This document shows positions 1 through 8,086 of a DNA stretch of 64,000 nucleotides, piece after piece. The position numbers were made by a program, and so were the translations under genes. Source of the stretch: Coralloluteibacterium thermophilum (GTDB lineage: Bacteria; Pseudomonadota; Gammaproteobacteria; Xanthomonadales; Xanthomonadaceae); contig NZ_JBHSGG010000011.1 of assembly GCF_042654365.1 (NCBI RefSeq), forward strand, positions 1-64,000, written 5' to 3'. The stretch's first letter is position 1, and each line of letters opens with the position of its first letter. The notes beneath the pieces are model-generated. The model saw nothing but the letters and a program-made list of their open reading frames with translations. It was not told the DNA's origin and searched no databases.

Positions 1-47
1 TCGCTTCCCTCTTCCGGCCCCGCGACTCTCGCCCCGGGGAGCCGCTC

Positions 48-75
48 ATCATACATGAGATTCGCGGCTCGTCAA
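48..75 (-). promoter_or_regulatory. Strong sigma70 promoter reading off the left edge
   Basis: On the minus strand there is a -35 TTGACG (complement of 70-75), a 16-base spacer and a -10 TATGAT (complement of 48-53), followed by a GC-rich discriminator. No gene in the window is served by it. In Xanthomonadaceae an rRNA operon often lies downstream of tyrS, so this could be the proximal rrn promoter; that is inference because the transcribed region is outside the window. Confidence 0.6.
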
Positions 76-206
76 CACCCTGTGACGAAGTTTCTTTCGT
101 CACCCCGTCCGGTCCCTCATGCCAGCAGATCGAACGGGCGGCCCCTCCCGGGGGCCCGCCTCGGAGCCTGCCGACCTTTCGTCGGTGGCGCCTCAGCGAG
201 CCGCGC

Positions 207-234
207 ATCTTACAGGGTCATTGCAGATTTGCCA
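207..234 (-). promoter_or_regulatory. Upstream tandem promoter, possibly rrn P1
   Basis: Minus strand: -35-like TGGCAA (complement of 229-234), 16 bases, -10 TAAGAT (complement of 207-212), then a GCGCGGCT discriminator typical of stringently controlled stable-RNA promoters. An A-rich stretch upstream (complement of about 241-258) resembles an UP element. Together with the promoter at 48-75 it looks like a tandem stable-RNA promoter. Confidence 0.45.
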
Positions 235-288
235 CTACTTTCTTGAAAGTTTTTTCACCGGCGTTGTGCGTCCGCTCATCCGGCCGGG

Positions 289-1500
289 TCAGGAAGGCCG
301 GAGGGCGACGCGGGCGAAGCTGCGCTTGCCGACCTGCAACACGCCCTCGAAGCCCGGGCCGAGCACGCGCTGGGGGTCCTCGACCACGGCCCCGTCGATC
401 CGTACAGCACGCTCCCTGAGCTTGCGCATGGCCTCGGAGTTGGAGGGCGTCAGGCCCGCGGCCGTCAGCAGGGCCGCCACGCGCAGGCCGTCCGCGGGCA
501 CGGGGATCTCGGACAGGGGAAGCAGGGAGGTGTCGCCTTCGCCCCGGACCACTGCGTGCCAGCCCGCGATGGCCTGGTCCGCCGCGGCAGCGCCGTGGAA
601 GCGGGCGGCGAGTTCGCGCGCCAGCCGCAGCTTGGCATCGCGCGGATTGAGCTGGCCGGCCTCGACCTCGACGCGCATGCGCGCGAGCTCGGCCATCGAG
701 ACCTCGAAGCTCAGCAGCTCGAACCAGCGCCACATCAGATCGTCCCCGATCTTGAGCGTCTTGGTGACGATGTCGATCGCCGGCTCGTCCACACCTATGT
801 AGTTGCCGAGCGACTTGGACATCTTGTTGACGCCGTCCAGGCCCTCCAGCAACGGCATGGTCAGGACGACCTGCGGCGGCTGCCCGGCGTGCTCCTGCAG
901 CGCGCGGCCCATCAGCAGGTTGAAGGTCTGGTCCGTCCCGCCGAGTTCGACGTCCGCCTGCAGCGCGACCGAGTCGTGCCCCTGCACCAGCGGGTAGAGG
1001 AACTCGTGGATCGCGATCGGCTGCTGGCCGTGGAAGCGCTTGGAGAAGTCGTCGCGCTCCAGCATCCGGGCCACCGTGTGCTGCGAGGCGAGCCGGATCA
1101 TGTCGGCCGCGCCCATGCGTCCGAACCATTCGGAGTTGAAGCGCACCTCGGTCCGATCGCGGTCGAGCACCTTGTAGACCTGCGCCTCGTAGGTCCGGGC
1201 GTTGGCCTCGACGTCCTCCCGCGTCAGCGGCCTGCGGGTGACGTTCTTGCCCGTCGGGTCGCCGATCATCCCGGTGAAGTCGCCGATCAGGAAGATCACG
1301 GTGTGCCCCAGGTCCTGGAACTGCCTCATCTTGTTGAGCAGGACCGTGTGACCGAGATGCAGGTCGGGGGCGGTCGGGTCGAAGCCCGCCTTCACCCGCA
1401 GGGGGCGCCCCAGGCGCAGGCGCGCCTCCAGCTCCTCGCGCTTCACGATGTCGTGTGCCCCGCGCGCGATTAGGTCGAGGGCGCTGTGAATTTCGGTCAT
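289..1500 (-). CDS. tyrS: Tyrosyl-tRNA synthetase
   Basis: Class I aminoacyl-tRNA synthetase that charges tRNA-Tyr in the cytoplasm, 403 residues as expected. The HIGH signature is HLGH at residues 48-51, preceded by GFDPTAPDL. The second signature NKMSKSLGN lies near residue 230, and an S4-type RNA-binding region occupies the last 60 residues. The ATG start has no strong Shine-Dalgarno sequence. It is transcribed divergently from the M23 peptidase gene, across a 158-base spacer holding phased GTTAA repeats. Downstream lie only promoter-like sequences and the window edge. Confidence 0.97.
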   Translation of the reverse strand: MTEIHSALDLIARGAHDIVKREELEARLRLGRPLRVKAGFDPTAPDLHLGHTVLLNKMRQFQDLGHTVIFLIGDFTGMIGDPTGKNVTRRPLTREDVEANARTYEAQVYKVLDRDRTEVRFNSEWFGRMGAADMIRLASQHTVARMLERDDFSKRFHGQQPIAIHEFLYPLVQGHDSVALQADVELGGTDQTFNLLMGRALQEHAGQPPQVVLTMPLLEGLDGVNKMSKSLGNYIGVDEPAIDIVTKTLKIGDDLMWRWFELLSFEVSMAELARMRVEVEAGQLNPRDAKLRLARELAARFHGAAAADQAIAGWHAVVRGEGDTSLLPLSEIPVPADGLRVAALLTAAGLTPSNSEAMRKLRERAVRIDGAVVEDPQRVLGPGFEGVLQVGKRSFARVALRPS

Positions 1501-1534
1501 GGTCGATGGATTGTGATGAGAAATGCGACGCGAG

Positions 1535-1561
1535 GTTAAGACGGAGTTAAATCGAAGTTAA
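1535..1561. promoter_or_regulatory. Three helically phased GTTAA repeats
   Basis: GTTAA occurs at 1535-1539, 1546-1550 and 1557-1561, exactly 11 bases apart, between divergent tyrS and the M23 peptidase gene. Direct repeats with an 11-base period are typical of OmpR/PhoB-family response-regulator sites. The regulator identity is unknown. Confidence 0.4.
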
Positions 1562-1596
1562 GTGCCGCCGGCAAAAAACCTAAGCGATACAAGGGT

Positions 1597-1626
1597 TTGA
1601 CGAGGGCTTTTGAACCTCGTTATGGT
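1597..1626 (+). promoter_or_regulatory. Promoter of the M23 peptidase gene
   Basis: A -35 TTGACG (1597-1602) and -10 TATGGT (1621-1626) are separated by 18 bases, ending 32 bases before the GTG start at 1659. The phased GTTAA repeats lie 36 bases upstream of the -35, a suitable place for an activator. Confidence 0.5.
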
Positions 1627-1658
1627 ACCTGCCGACGCCGCCTTCACCGGAACGAACA

Positions 1659-3080
1659 GTGACCGAACGCGACACCTTCGATCACGGCGCCGCTGCGCGC
1701 CAGACGCCAGCGACGCAACCCTCGATGAAGGGTACGCGAACCCCGAGGACCCCGATCACGACCTTCCGTGGCCGCTGGACCCGCGACCACTGGGCGACGG
1801 CGAGCCTCATCGGCTGCGTCGGCGTCCTCGTCGCCGCCATCGTGCCGGGCTTCTCCGCGGCGCCGCCTGCCGCCGAGCCGGAGCAGGTGACGCGGGCGAT
1901 CGCCCTCCCCCTGCCGCCACGCAGCGTGCTCCCGATCGAGGAGGATCCCATCGCGGAGGAGGCGCCGGTCGACACCTGGCGCACGGTCCAGATCGCACAG
2001 GGTCAGACGCTGGGCGGTGTGTTCTCCGACCTCGGCCTGTCTGCGAACACGCTGCACCGCCTGCTCCAGCACCCCGGTGCGCGCGAGGCGCTCACGCGGG
2101 TGCGCGCAGGCGACGAGTTCGCGTTCGACGTGCCCGAGCCCGGCGAGCTGCGCGCGCTGCGCTTCGCCCGCGGCGAGAACGAGCACGTCGAACTGGTGCT
2201 CGAGGACGGCGGGATCAAGGAGAACGTCACCGAGCGCGAGCTCGAGCGCCGCACCCTCGTGGCCAGCGGCGAGATCACCAGCTCGCTCTATGCCGCCGCC
2301 GCGCGCGCCGGCGTGTCCAACGCCATCGTCAACACGATGGCCAACGTCTTCTCCTACGACATCGACTTCGGCCAGGACCTCCGCGAGGGCGACCACTTCA
2401 GCGTGATCTACGAGGAAGTCTGGCGCGACGGCGAGCGCCTGCGCACCGGCGACATCGTCGCCGCCAGCTTCACCAATCGCGGCAAGCGCTACACCGCGGT
2501 GCGCTTCGAGCGCGACGGCAAGAGCGAGTACTTCAGCGCCGACGGGCGCCCGCTCAAGAAGAGCTTCATGCGCATGCCGGTGGAGTTCGCCCGCATCAGC
2601 TCCACCTTCGGCGCGCGGCGCCACCCGATCCTCGGCAAGATGCGCATGCACAACGGCGTGGACTATGCCGCGCCCACCGGCACCCCGATCATGGCGGCCG
2701 GCGACGGGCGCATCGCCTTCGCGGGCAACCGGGGCGGCTACGGCCGCACGGTGATCGTCGATCACGGCAACGGCCACACCACGCTGTACGCGCACATGTC
2801 GCGGCTGGGCAGGTACAAGACCGGCCAGCGCGTGAGCCAGGGCGCCGTCATCGGCTACGTCGGCATGTCGGGCCTGGCCACCGGCCCGCACCTGCACTAC
2901 GAGTTCCGCGTGAACGGGCAGCACCGCGATCCGACCACGGTGACCATGCCGCCGCCGGAGCCCCTGAAGGGCGCTGCGATGGCGCAGTTCCGGGCGGTGG
3001 CCGGGCCGGCGCTGGCGCAGCTCGAGATGCTCGAGGGGCGCCATCTGGCGGCACGCGAGGCCAGCACCTCGCTCAACTGA
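1659..3080 (+). CDS. M23 family murein endopeptidase, membrane-anchored
   Basis: A 473-residue protein with a basic N terminus, one membrane segment (about residues 48-65), a central LysM/OapA-like region and a C-terminal LytM (M23) domain. Zinc ligands are visible as HNGVD (H331, D335) and HLHYEF (H411 and H413). The layout matches MepM-type DD-endopeptidases, which cut peptidoglycan cross-links in the periplasm. The GTG start at 1659 follows a good promoter. The anmK gene follows after 76 bases in the same direction, linking wall cleavage with recovery of anhydro-sugars. Whether it cuts stem cross-links or other bonds cannot be read from the sequence. Confidence 0.88.
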   Translation: MTERDTFDHGAAARQTPATQPSMKGTRTPRTPITTFRGRWTRDHWATASLIGCVGVLVAAIVPGFSAAPPAAEPEQVTRAIALPLPPRSVLPIEEDPIAEEAPVDTWRTVQIAQGQTLGGVFSDLGLSANTLHRLLQHPGAREALTRVRAGDEFAFDVPEPGELRALRFARGENEHVELVLEDGGIKENVTERELERRTLVASGEITSSLYAAAARAGVSNAIVNTMANVFSYDIDFGQDLREGDHFSVIYEEVWRDGERLRTGDIVAASFTNRGKRYTAVRFERDGKSEYFSADGRPLKKSFMRMPVEFARISSTFGARRHPILGKMRMHNGVDYAAPTGTPIMAAGDGRIAFAGNRGGYGRTVIVDHGNGHTTLYAHMSRLGRYKTGQRVSQGAVIGYVGMSGLATGPHLHYEFRVNGQHRDPTTVTMPPPEPLKGAAMAQFRAVAGPALAQLEMLEGRHLAAREASTSLN

Positions 3081-3156
3081 CGCACGACACCGCATCGCAT
3101 CCTCGCGCGGGCCGGATTCTTCCGGCCCGCGCCGTATCCGGCTTCCGGGAGAACGC

Positions 3157-4287
3157 ATGGACAGCCAGGCACCCGCTCCGCTCTACCTCGGCCTGATCTC
3201 CGGCACCAGCGCCGACGGCATCGACGCGGCCCTGGTGCGCTTCGGCGCGCGCCCTGTCCTGGTCGCGGCGCGGACGGTGCCGTACGTGCCGGAACTGCAC
3301 GCGGCGGTGCTGGCGCACTCGCAGCAGGACGGACGGATCGACCTGGACACGCTGGGCGAGCTCGACGTGCGCATCGGCCACGCCTTCGCGGACGCCGCGC
3401 TGGCCCTGCTGGAGACGGCGGGGGTAGCGCCTTCGGCGGTCGTCGCCATCGGCTCGCACGGACAGACGCTCCGGCACCGCGTGCTCCCGCCCTGGCCGTT
3501 CTCGATGCAGGTGGGCGATGCGGCAGTGCTCGCGGAGCGCACCGGGATCGCCACCGTGGCCGACTTCCGCCGCCGCGACGTGGCCGCGGGCGGGCATGGC
3601 GCCCCGCTGATGCCCGCCTTCCACGCCGCCGTGCTCGCCCACCCGGAGGAGCCGCGCGCCGTGCTCAACCTGGGCGGCATCGGCAACCTCACTCTGCTTC
3701 CGCCGGCGGGGCCGGTCCGCGGCTTCGACACCGGCCCCGCCAACGGCCTGATGGACGCCTGGTGCCAGCGGCATACCGGTGCCGGCTACGACGCCGGCGG
3801 TGCGTGGGCGGCGAGCGGCTCGATCGACGACGGCCTGCTGGACGCGCTGCTCGCCGAGCCATGGTTCGCGCTCCCGCCGCCCAGGAGCACCGGGCGCGAC
3901 CAGTTCCATCTCGGCTGGCTGGAGACGCATCTTCGGGGCGCCGTGCGGGCGCCGGCCGACGTCCAGGCCACCCTGTGCGAGCTGAGCGCCCGGACCGTCG
4001 CCGATGCGCTGCGGCGCGAGCAGCCCGGGACGGCGCGTCTGCTGGTCTGCGGCGGCGGCGTCCACAACCGCACGCTGATGGCGCGGCTCGCGGCGCACCT
4101 GCCGGACGTCGAGGTGGCGTCCACCGCGGCGTTCGGCCTCGACCCGGACTTCGTCGAGGCCATGGGCTTCGCGTGGCTGGCGCGCGAGACGCTCGCCGGC
4201 CGCCCCGGCAACCGCCCGGAGGTGACCGGCGCGCGCGGCCCGCGCGTGCTCGGCGCGATCCACCCGGCCGGCGTTCCCCGCGACTAG
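3157..4287 (+). CDS. anmK: Anhydro-N-acetylmuramic acid kinase
   Basis: Phosphorylates and opens 1,6-anhydro-MurNAc to MurNAc-6-phosphate in the cytoplasm, a step of peptidoglycan recycling. The 376 residues match the family. The N-terminal phosphate-binding motif is LISGTSADGIDAAL, and there is a central GSHGQTLRH and a C-terminal LLVCGGGVHN. It lies just downstream of the M23 endopeptidase and near ampG, so three recycling functions sit within 5 kb. The ATG start follows a purine-rich site (gggaga). Confidence 0.95.
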   Translation: MDSQAPAPLYLGLISGTSADGIDAALVRFGARPVLVAARTVPYVPELHAAVLAHSQQDGRIDLDTLGELDVRIGHAFADAALALLETAGVAPSAVVAIGSHGQTLRHRVLPPWPFSMQVGDAAVLAERTGIATVADFRRRDVAAGGHGAPLMPAFHAAVLAHPEEPRAVLNLGGIGNLTLLPPAGPVRGFDTGPANGLMDAWCQRHTGAGYDAGGAWAASGSIDDGLLDALLAEPWFALPPPRSTGRDQFHLGWLETHLRGAVRAPADVQATLCELSARTVADALRREQPGTARLLVCGGGVHNRTLMARLAAHLPDVEVASTAAFGLDPDFVEAMGFAWLARETLAGRPGNRPEVTGARGPRVLGAIHPAGVPRD

Positions 4288-4321
4288 GACGGCCGGGCGG
4301 CGGCGACCGCCGGCGGCGACG

Positions 4322-4573
4322 TCACGGGTCGGGCGTCGGCAGGCTTTCCAGGGCGCGCAGGGCATCGCCGAACGCACGCGATTCGCTGTCCTCCCAGGCC
4401 CCCGACAGGCGCGCGATGTCGCCCGGCACCGGCGCCAGCGGCTCGGCGAGCCCCAGGCTCTGCCTCAGAAGATGCAGGACCACGTCCTGGATCGGCCAGT
4501 CGCGCTCCCGCGCGATGGCCATGATGCGCTCGGTCATCTGGGGGTCGATGTCCCGCAGCAGGATGTCGGCCAT
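4322..4573 (-). CDS. Small hypothetical protein, possible ribbon-helix-helix fold
   Basis: An 83-residue acidic protein, not confidently recognised. The N terminus (MADILLRDIDPQMTERI) resembles the beta strand and first helix of Arc/FitA-like ribbon-helix-helix proteins, followed by a helical region (about 25-40) and a low-complexity acidic tail. No partner toxin gene is visible, so an antitoxin role is not supported. It starts 10 bases after the ampG stop in the same direction and probably ends the xth-ampG operon. Confidence 0.65.
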   Translation of the reverse strand: MADILLRDIDPQMTERIMAIARERDWPIQDVVLHLLRQSLGLAEPLAPVPGDIARLSGAWEDSESRAFGDALRALESLPTPDP

Positions 4574-4583
4574 GGTGTCTCCG

Positions 4584-5879
4584 TCAGCTCCGTTCCGCAG
4601 ACGTGCCGGCGCCCGAGATGCGCGGCCACAGCCAGGCGAGCACGAGCAGGGTCGGCACGATCGAGAGCGTGCTGAACACGAAGAAGCCCGAATACCCCCA
4701 GCTCCCGGCCATGTAGCCGGAGACGCCGCCGATCAGCTTGCCCGGAAGGTTGGCCAGCGAGCTGAGCAGGGCGTACTGCGTGGCCGTGTAGCTCCGGTCC
4801 ACCAGGCTCGACATGAAGGCCACCAGGACGGTCCCGGCGAATCCCTGGGCGATGTTGTCGCCGCTGATGGTCAGCACGAAGGTCCACAGTTCGCCGGGAT
4901 ACAGCGCCATCAGGATGAACAGCAGGTTCGACAGCGCGACCCCGAAGGCCGCGAGCACCAGCGGCAGGCGCATGCCCCAGGCGGCGACCGCGATGCCGCC
5001 GAGGAAGGCGCCGGCGATGCCGATCCAGACGCCGTAGAGCCCGGACACCGTCCCGATCTCGCTCTTGCTGAAGCCCGAGTCCCGGTAGAACGGACCCGCG
5101 ATCACGCCGAGCATCTGGTCCGGCAGCTTGAACAGCCCGACGAAGGCGAGCAGCGCCAGGCCGAACCAGACGCCCTTGTGCCGGAAGAAGGCGAGCACCG
5201 GCTGCACGTAGGCCTCGCCGAAGGACGGGCGCTCGGCGCCCGTGCGCGCCGGGGCGACCGGCTCCCTGGAGAGCAGGGTCGCCAGCAGCGGCGGCAGCAC
5301 CAGGGCGGCCATCACCAGGTAGGCCGTGCCCCAGCCGCCGAACTCGGCGAGGTACAGGGCCAGCGAGCCGCCGCAGATGAGGCCGATGCGATAACCGAGG
5401 ATGTAGGTCGCCGCGAGCGCGCCCTGCGCCTCCAGCGGCGCGATCTCGATGCGATAGGCATCGACCATGATGTCCTGGCTGGCGCCGGCCAGGGCCGTCA
5501 GCGCGACCATGCACAGAAACAGCGGCACGGAGACGCCGGGTCCCACCAGGCCCATGGCCGCCAGGCCGAGGAGCAGGAAGATCTGCGAGACGGCCAGCCA
5601 GCCGCGCCGTCGCCCGAGCACGCCGAACACCGGGGCGCGTCGGGTATCGAGCAGCGGCGCCCACAGGAACTTGAAGACGTAGAAGAAGGTGATGTAGCTG
5701 ACCAGCCCGATCGGGCCGAGGTCCCAGCCGCTGTCGCGGAGCCAGATCGACAGGGTGTAGCCGACCAGCAGGAAGGGCAGGCCGCAGCCGAACCCGAACA
5801 GGAACAGGGTCAGTGCGGAGGGGGTACCGAAGGCCGCGACGACGCCGCGCCAGCCCCGGTGGGTCGCGGACGCGCTCAT
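4584..5879 (-). CDS. ampG: AmpG-like muropeptide permease (MFS)
   Basis: A 431-residue major facilitator with about 12 hydrophobic segments. Early motifs such as LFLFGFGCGLPFLLVGYTLS and SQDIMVDAYRIE are typical of AmpG, the inner-membrane importer of anhydro-muropeptides. Its ATG (5877-5879) overlaps the xth stop as ATGA, implying translational coupling. Location beside anmK and an M23 endopeptidase supports the recycling role. An in-frame open stretch continues upstream, but the MSASATHRG start at 5879 is favoured because of the overlap. Confidence 0.9.
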   Translation of the reverse strand: MSASATHRGWRGVVAAFGTPSALTLFLFGFGCGLPFLLVGYTLSIWLRDSGWDLGPIGLVSYITFFYVFKFLWAPLLDTRRAPVFGVLGRRRGWLAVSQIFLLLGLAAMGLVGPGVSVPLFLCMVALTALAGASQDIMVDAYRIEIAPLEAQGALAATYILGYRIGLICGGSLALYLAEFGGWGTAYLVMAALVLPPLLATLLSREPVAPARTGAERPSFGEAYVQPVLAFFRHKGVWFGLALLAFVGLFKLPDQMLGVIAGPFYRDSGFSKSEIGTVSGLYGVWIGIAGAFLGGIAVAAWGMRLPLVLAAFGVALSNLLFILMALYPGELWTFVLTISGDNIAQGFAGTVLVAFMSSLVDRSYTATQYALLSSLANLPGKLIGGVSGYMAGSWGYSGFFVFSTLSIVPTLLVLAWLWPRISGAGTSAERS

Positions 5880-6649
5880 TCGGCGTAGTCGACCACGAAC
5901 GGCGCGTGGTCGGAGAACCGCGGCTCGGGATGGATGCTGCAGCCGCGCAGGCGCGGCCGCAGCGACGGCGTGACCAGCTGGTAGTCGATGCGCCACCCGA
6001 CGTTGTTGGCGCGCGCGGCGCCCCGGGCCGACCACCAGGTGTAGTCCTGGCCGTCGGGATGGAGCGCGCGGTAGGCATCGACCCAGCCGCCGGCGTCGGC
6101 GCACAGGCCGTTGAGCCAGTCGCGCTCGGGCGGCAGGCAGCCGGAGTTCTTCTGGTTGGACTTCCAGTTCCGGATGTCGAGCGCGCTGCGCACGATGTTC
6201 CAGTCGCCGCACAGCACGTAGTCGCGGCCGCTGGCCAGCCACTCGTCGAGGATGGGCTTCAGCCAGGCCATGATCTCGAACTTGTACGCCTGCCTGACCT
6301 CCCCCGACGAGCCGGACGGAATGTAGAAGGACACCACGCTGAGGTTGCCGTAGCGCGCCTCGATGTAGCGGCCCTCCTCGTCGAAGTCCGGCCGCCCGAG
6401 CGCGGTGCGGACCTCGTCGGGCTCGCGCCGGGTGTAGATGCCGACACCGCTGTAGCCCTTCTTGGTCGTGGCGTCGCGGAAGTAGGCGGTGTAGCCGGCG
6501 GGCAGGTACTCGGGCATGCGCAACTGGTGCTCCTGCGCCTTGGTCTCCTGCAGGCAGAGGATGTCCGCGTCCTGCGCGGCGAACCACTCGAAGAAGCCCT
6601 TGCTCGCGGCGGAGCGGAGGCCGTTGGCATTGAAGCTGACGATGCGCAT
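5876..6649 (-). CDS. xth: Exodeoxyribonuclease III
   Basis: A 257-residue AP endonuclease and 3' exonuclease for base-excision repair. It begins MRIVSFNANGLRS, with LCLQETKAQ (metal-binding Glu), CGDWNIVRS (catalytic Asp-x-Asn) and the C-terminal SDHAPFVVDYAE (catalytic His). The start at 6649 was chosen because an upstream in-frame Met lies inside pyrE on the other strand and yields no family-like sequence. It is divergent from pyrE and overlaps ampG by four bases. Confidence 0.95.
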   Translation of the reverse strand: MRIVSFNANGLRSAASKGFFEWFAAQDADILCLQETKAQEHQLRMPEYLPAGYTAYFRDATTKKGYSGVGIYTRREPDEVRTALGRPDFDEEGRYIEARYGNLSVVSFYIPSGSSGEVRQAYKFEIMAWLKPILDEWLASGRDYVLCGDWNIVRSALDIRNWKSNQKNSGCLPPERDWLNGLCADAGGWVDAYRALHPDGQDYTWWSARGAARANNVGWRIDYQLVTPSLRPRLRGCSIHPEPRFSDHAPFVVDYAE

Positions 6650-6767
6650 GCGGGGGAAACACGGGAACCGGCCCCGAAGCTTACGCGGCGCGCGCGGGCG
6701 GGCCCAGCCCGGGCGGGCCCGGCGGCGCTTGCGGCAGAATGGCGCCCCCTCACCGCCGGGAACCGTC

Positions 6768-7415
6768 GTGCTCGACCACCAACGCCGCTTTCTCGACCTC
6801 GCGCTGGAGCGCGAGGTCCTGCGCTTCGGCGACTTCACGCTCAAGTCGGGCCGCGTGAGCCCGTACTTCTTCAATGCCGGCCGTTTCGACTCGGGCGCGG
6901 CGCTGGCCGCGCTCGGGGCCTGCTACGCGGACGCGCTCGCCGCCTCCGGCCTCGAGGTCGAGGTCGCCTTCGGGCCCGCCTACAAGGGCATTCCTCTGGC
7001 GACCGCGCTGGGCGTGGCGCTCGCGGCCCGCGGGCGCGACCTGCCGCTGGCCTTCAACCGCAAGGAGGCCAAGGCCCACGGCGAGGGCGGCACTCTCATC
7101 GGCGCGCCGCTCGCGGGAAGGCGGGTACTCATCGTGGACGACGTGATCACCGCCGGCACCGCCGTCCGCGAGGCGCTCGGCCACATCCGCGCGGCCGGCG
7201 GCGTTCCGGCGGGCGTCCTGATCGCGCTCGACCGCCAGGAGCGCGGCATGCAGGGTGAGCGCTCGGCCGCCCAGGAGGTCACCGCGGACTTCGGGCTGCC
7301 GGTGGTCGCGGTGGCGGGTCTCGACGCACTGCTCGCCTACGCCGACGAACGGCCGGAGCTGGCGCTGCACCGGGAGCGCCTGGTCGCGTATCGTGCGCAG
7401 TACGGCAGCGCGTGA
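6768..7415 (+). CDS. pyrE: Orotate phosphoribosyltransferase
   Basis: Transfers the PRPP ribose-phosphate to orotate to give OMP in pyrimidine synthesis. It has 215 residues from the GTG at 6768, matching the family. Visible are LKSGRVSPYFFNAG (orotate binding), AFGPAYKGIPLA, FNRKEAKAHGEGG (catalytic loop) and the PRPP motif VLIVDDVITAGTA. The frame is open upstream, but family similarity begins at this GTG. It is divergent from xth; in many gammaproteobacteria the two genes are neighbours. Confidence 0.95.
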   Translation: MLDHQRRFLDLALEREVLRFGDFTLKSGRVSPYFFNAGRFDSGAALAALGACYADALAASGLEVEVAFGPAYKGIPLATALGVALAARGRDLPLAFNRKEAKAHGEGGTLIGAPLAGRRVLIVDDVITAGTAVREALGHIRAAGGVPAGVLIALDRQERGMQGERSAAQEVTADFGLPVVAVAGLDALLAYADERPELALHRERLVAYRAQYGSA

Positions 7416-7443
7416 CGCCGCTGCGGTCCGGGGGGACATCGAG

Positions 7444-8064
7444 ATGCGCATCATCGTCGGCTGCATCGCCGTCGCGCTCGCGGCGGCGGGCGTTGCCCAC
7501 GCACAGAAGCTCTACCGCTGGGTGGATGGGGACGGCCAGGTCCGGTACAGCGACCACCTTCCGCCGGAAGAGGTCGACCGCGCGCGGCGCGAGATCAGTT
7601 TCGCCAGCGGCCTGGTCACCGGCGAGGTGGAGCGCGCGCTGACCCCGGAGGAGCGCGCCGAAGCGGAGGCCGAGGCCCGGCGCCGCGCGCAGGCCGCGCA
7701 GCTGCAGGAGAAGGCGATCCAGCGCGACGGCGTGCTGCTGGGCTCCTACCCCACCGAGGCCGACCTCCGTCGCGCCTACGACGAGCGTGTCGGCCTGCTC
7801 GAGGAAACGCTCAAGGCGACGCGCATCGGCATCGACGCCCAGCGGCAGAGCCTCATGAGCCTGCTGGGCCACGCCGCGGACCAGGAACTGGCCGGCCGGG
7901 CGGTGCCCGCACGGACGCGCGAGTCCGTGGTGATCCAGCGGGCCCAGCTCGACGACCAGCTGCTCGCGCTGAACCAGCGCGAGGCCGAGCGCGCCGCGCT
8001 CGACCTCGAGTACCGCGACACCCTGGCGCGCTACCGCGAACTGCAGGCGGCGCGCGCGCGCTGA
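7444..8064 (+). CDS. DUF4124 domain secreted protein
   Basis: A 206-residue exported protein with a signal peptide (about residues 1-20, ending VAHA). It has a DUF4124 motif (KLYRWVDGDGQVRYSDHLPP) followed by a long charged, Ala/Glu/Arg-rich coiled-coil-like region. DUF4124 proteins are common in the envelope of Proteobacteria and have no known reaction. It starts 28 bases after pyrE and faces algC. Confidence 0.85.
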   Translation: MRIIVGCIAVALAAAGVAHAQKLYRWVDGDGQVRYSDHLPPEEVDRARREISFASGLVTGEVERALTPEERAEAEAEARRRAQAAQLQEKAIQRDGVLLGSYPTEADLRRAYDERVGLLEETLKATRIGIDAQRQSLMSLLGHAADQELAGRAVPARTRESVVIQRAQLDDQLLALNQREAERAALDLEYRDTLARYRELQAARAR

Positions 8065-8086
8065 GCGCGGCGCGCGGCCGGCGGCC

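Noticed and set aside
4322..4573. Type II antitoxin
   Set aside because: A weak ribbon-helix-helix look only; no toxin gene adjoins it and it ends the xth-ampG operon.
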